This document shows, piece by piece, positions 62,885 through 64,000 of a DNA stretch of 64,000 bases. The notes beneath the pieces were generated by a model. That model ran no database searches. It worked only from the letters and a program-made list of their open reading frames with translations, and was not told the DNA's origin. The DNA comes from Nocardioides zhouii. GTDB lineage: Bacteria; Actinomycetota; Actinomycetes; Propionibacteriales; Nocardioidaceae. The translations under genes were made by a program, and so were the position numbers. The stretch lies in contig NZ_SDWV01000018.1 in assembly GCF_004137345.1 (NCBI RefSeq), positions 1 through 64,000 of the forward strand, in the 5' to 3' direction. Every line of letters begins with the position of its first letter. The stretch's first letter is position 1.

Positions 62885-63209
62885 GGAACACGTGCCTGCG
62901 GATCGCGGCGACGTTGGAGAAGATCCGGATGCCGAGGACGACCACCACTCCGGTGGTCAGCTGAGCACCGACGCCGAGCTGGTCGCCGAGGTAGACGATG
63001 GCCGCCGCGATGACGACGTTGCTCACGAAGGAGACGACGAACACCTTGTCGTCGAAGATCCCGTCGAGGTAGGCGCGAAGCCCGCCGAAGACCGCGTCGA
63101 GGGCGGCCACTACGGCGATCGGCAGGTAGTTCTGGAGGGCCAGCGGCACGTCGGGGGCGAACACCAGCCCGGCGATGATGCCGATCAGCAGACCCAGCGC
63201 AGCGATCAC
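62877..63209 (-). CDS. sbp: small basic protein Sbp (DUF1290)
   Basis: A 110-aa membrane protein with three or four helices: GLLIGIIAGLVFAP, LPIAVVAALDAVFGGLRAYLDGIFDD, FVVSFVSNVVIAAAIVYLGDQLG and a C-terminal VVVVLGIRIFSNVAAIRRHVF. The motif ALDAVFGGLRA is characteristic. The Bacillus homologue is the ftsA-proximal Sbp. The GTG at 63209 overlaps the upstream DUF881 gene by 4 nt. Confidence 0.9.
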   Translation of the reverse strand: MIAALGLLIGIIAGLVFAPDVPLALQNYLPIAVVAALDAVFGGLRAYLDGIFDDKVFVVSFVSNVVIAAAIVYLGDQLGVGAQLTTGVVVVLGIRIFSNVAAIRRHVFHA

Positions 63210-64000
63210 GGCGCGCTTCCCTCCCCTTCTTGCACGCCGGCGGGATCGGCGTTGAGCTCGATCACATCACGCAGCGGTCGCTCGGGAGCAGCCGGCAGGC
63301 GGATGTCGTCGACATTCTCCGACGAATACAGGGTGTCGAGGAGGTCGACGAGGCCGAACCAGGTCTGGCCCTCGCTGGTCTGGAGCAGGCGCGCCTCCAG
63401 CGTCCGGGGATCGCCGATCGCCGACACCACGTACGGCGCGAGGACGGGCCGGCCGTTGACGTGGACCGCCCGGCCGGTGTTGCGGATGCCACCGAGCACG
63501 TTGAGCCGCTGGTCGTTGATGGCGATGGCCTCGGCGCCGGCCGCCCAGAGGCCGTCGACCAGCGTGGCGAGGTCCTCGTCCCGGATCTCGGTGTCGACGT
63601 CGATCCCGGGCCGGTTGTCGATGGTGAAGCGGACCCCCGGCCCGTGGACGGGCGCGAAGCCGGTGTTGAGCTCGGCCCGGCGCACCCGGGTCGAGAGGTC
63701 CTCGAGCTGCCCCTGGACCACAGTGCTGTTGCTCGCCACGTCCTGGTTGGCCCGTGTCACCTCACCCACGTCGCGCTGGAGGTCCGCGAGCTGGCCGCTC
63801 TGCGCCTCGATCCGCTCGATGAGGGCAGCCCGGCTCAGCTCGTCGACGCCGGCCTCGCGGTTGGTCTGGGCGACGACCACCGCGGCCATGACGCCGAGGA
63901 CGGCCACGGCCACCAGGCTCACCCAGTGCGGCCTGGCCCGCGGGACCACGCTCTCCCCCGCGGCCGCCCGCTTCTGGGCGACGTGGGCGTAGTCCTCGTC
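63206..64000 (-). CDS. DUF881 membrane-anchored protein, 5' end outside the window
   Basis: Second DUF881 gene. One transmembrane helix (WVSLVAVAVLGVMAAVVVAQ), a coiled coil (about 40-85) and the DUF881 domain (GVRFTIDNRPGIDVDTEIRD, LVDGLWAAGAEAIAINDQRL). The frame remains open to the last base of the window with a protein-like sequence (DEDYAHVAQKRAAAGES). The true start is therefore probably beyond 64000, and the first internal GTG at 63949 is less likely. It overlaps sbp by 4 nt. Confidence 0.85.
   Translation of the reverse strand, partial: DEDYAHVAQKRAAAGESVVPRARPHWVSLVAVAVLGVMAAVVVAQTNREAGVDELSRAALIERIEAQSGQLADLQRDVGEVTRANQDVASNSTVVQGQLEDLSTRVRRAELNTGFAPVHGPGVRFTIDNRPGIDVDTEIRDEDLATLVDGLWAAGAEAIAINDQRLNVLGGIRNTGRAVHVNGRPVLAPYVVSAIGDPRTLEARLLQTSEGQTWFGLVDLLDTLYSSENVDDIRLPAAPERPLRDVIELNADPAGVQEGEGSAP

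Overview
The window is a contiguous piece of a high-GC actinobacterial chromosome, most likely from Nocardioides or a close relative in the Nocardioidaceae. The evidence is very high GC at third codon positions, frequent GTG starts, frequent cgtacg words, and lineage markers: RbpA, HelY, GarA, FtsR, polyprenol-phosphate mannose synthase, HelR, and mycothiol-type DinB/MDMPI proteins. It reads as core chromosome with many short operons. I see no phage, insertion sequence, CRISPR array, rRNA or tRNA gene.

Layout. 71-4308: HelY-type helicase, stand-alone 5'-3' exonuclease, Lrp/AsnC regulator. 4309-6328: a DinB/MDMPI protein and an endonuclease-like gene broken by an in-frame stop, flanked by two copies of a hairpin-headed repeat. 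6343-11793: lysine fermentation set (kamA divergent from kdd-kamD-kamE-kal). 12191-15413: lipoprotein N-acyltransferase, Ppm synthase and FxsA, then convergent rbpA with a SigR-type promoter. 15655-18115: MFS exporter, glycerophosphodiesterase, zinc ribbon protein. 18289-22865: XRE-MurA fusion with a palindromic operator, secreted SGNH esterase, secreted RTX-like protein. 22956-34640: single genes, among them alcohol dehydrogenase, PhoD phosphatase, AlkZ-like protein, a UvrA paralogue, a Nei glycosylase and homocysteine methyltransferase. 34675-37339: helR with a rifamycin-associated element, and a hotdog protein. 37343-44286: esterase, MFS, LigD-type phosphoesterase, a small HTH gene on a perfect palindrome, aldo-keto reductase, lipoprotein cyclophilin, OsmC, a 46-residue protein, fdhD. 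44351-51529: sbcDC and a tldD/tldE pair. 51654-54374: SPFH / zinc-ribbon / small membrane protein operon resembling part of Bacillus ydjGHI. 54469-55764: beta-lactamase-fold hydrolase. 55804-64000: the conserved gcvP - MerR - DUF151 - ftsR - garA - gcvH - DUF881 - SBP - DUF881 block, with a glycine riboswitch ahead of gcvP.

How the genes connect. Lysine is converted stepwise by KamA, KamDE, Kdd and Kal toward crotonyl-CoA. GcvP/GcvH (glycine cleavage), GarA (2-oxoglutarate metabolism switch) and two MerR regulators form a nitrogen/one-carbon block, and two of its promoters share a CCCTCA-N8-TTGAGG site. RbpA and HelR both act on RNA polymerase, and both have recognisable stress-type promoter elements.

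Most of the unexplained signal is regulatory. It consists of four strong palindromes beside small regulators, hairpins that span the stop codons of convergent genes, a dispersed hairpin-plus-tail repeat, and a consistent leaderless-start pattern (TAnnnT, 6-7 nt, start codon) at about 18 genes.
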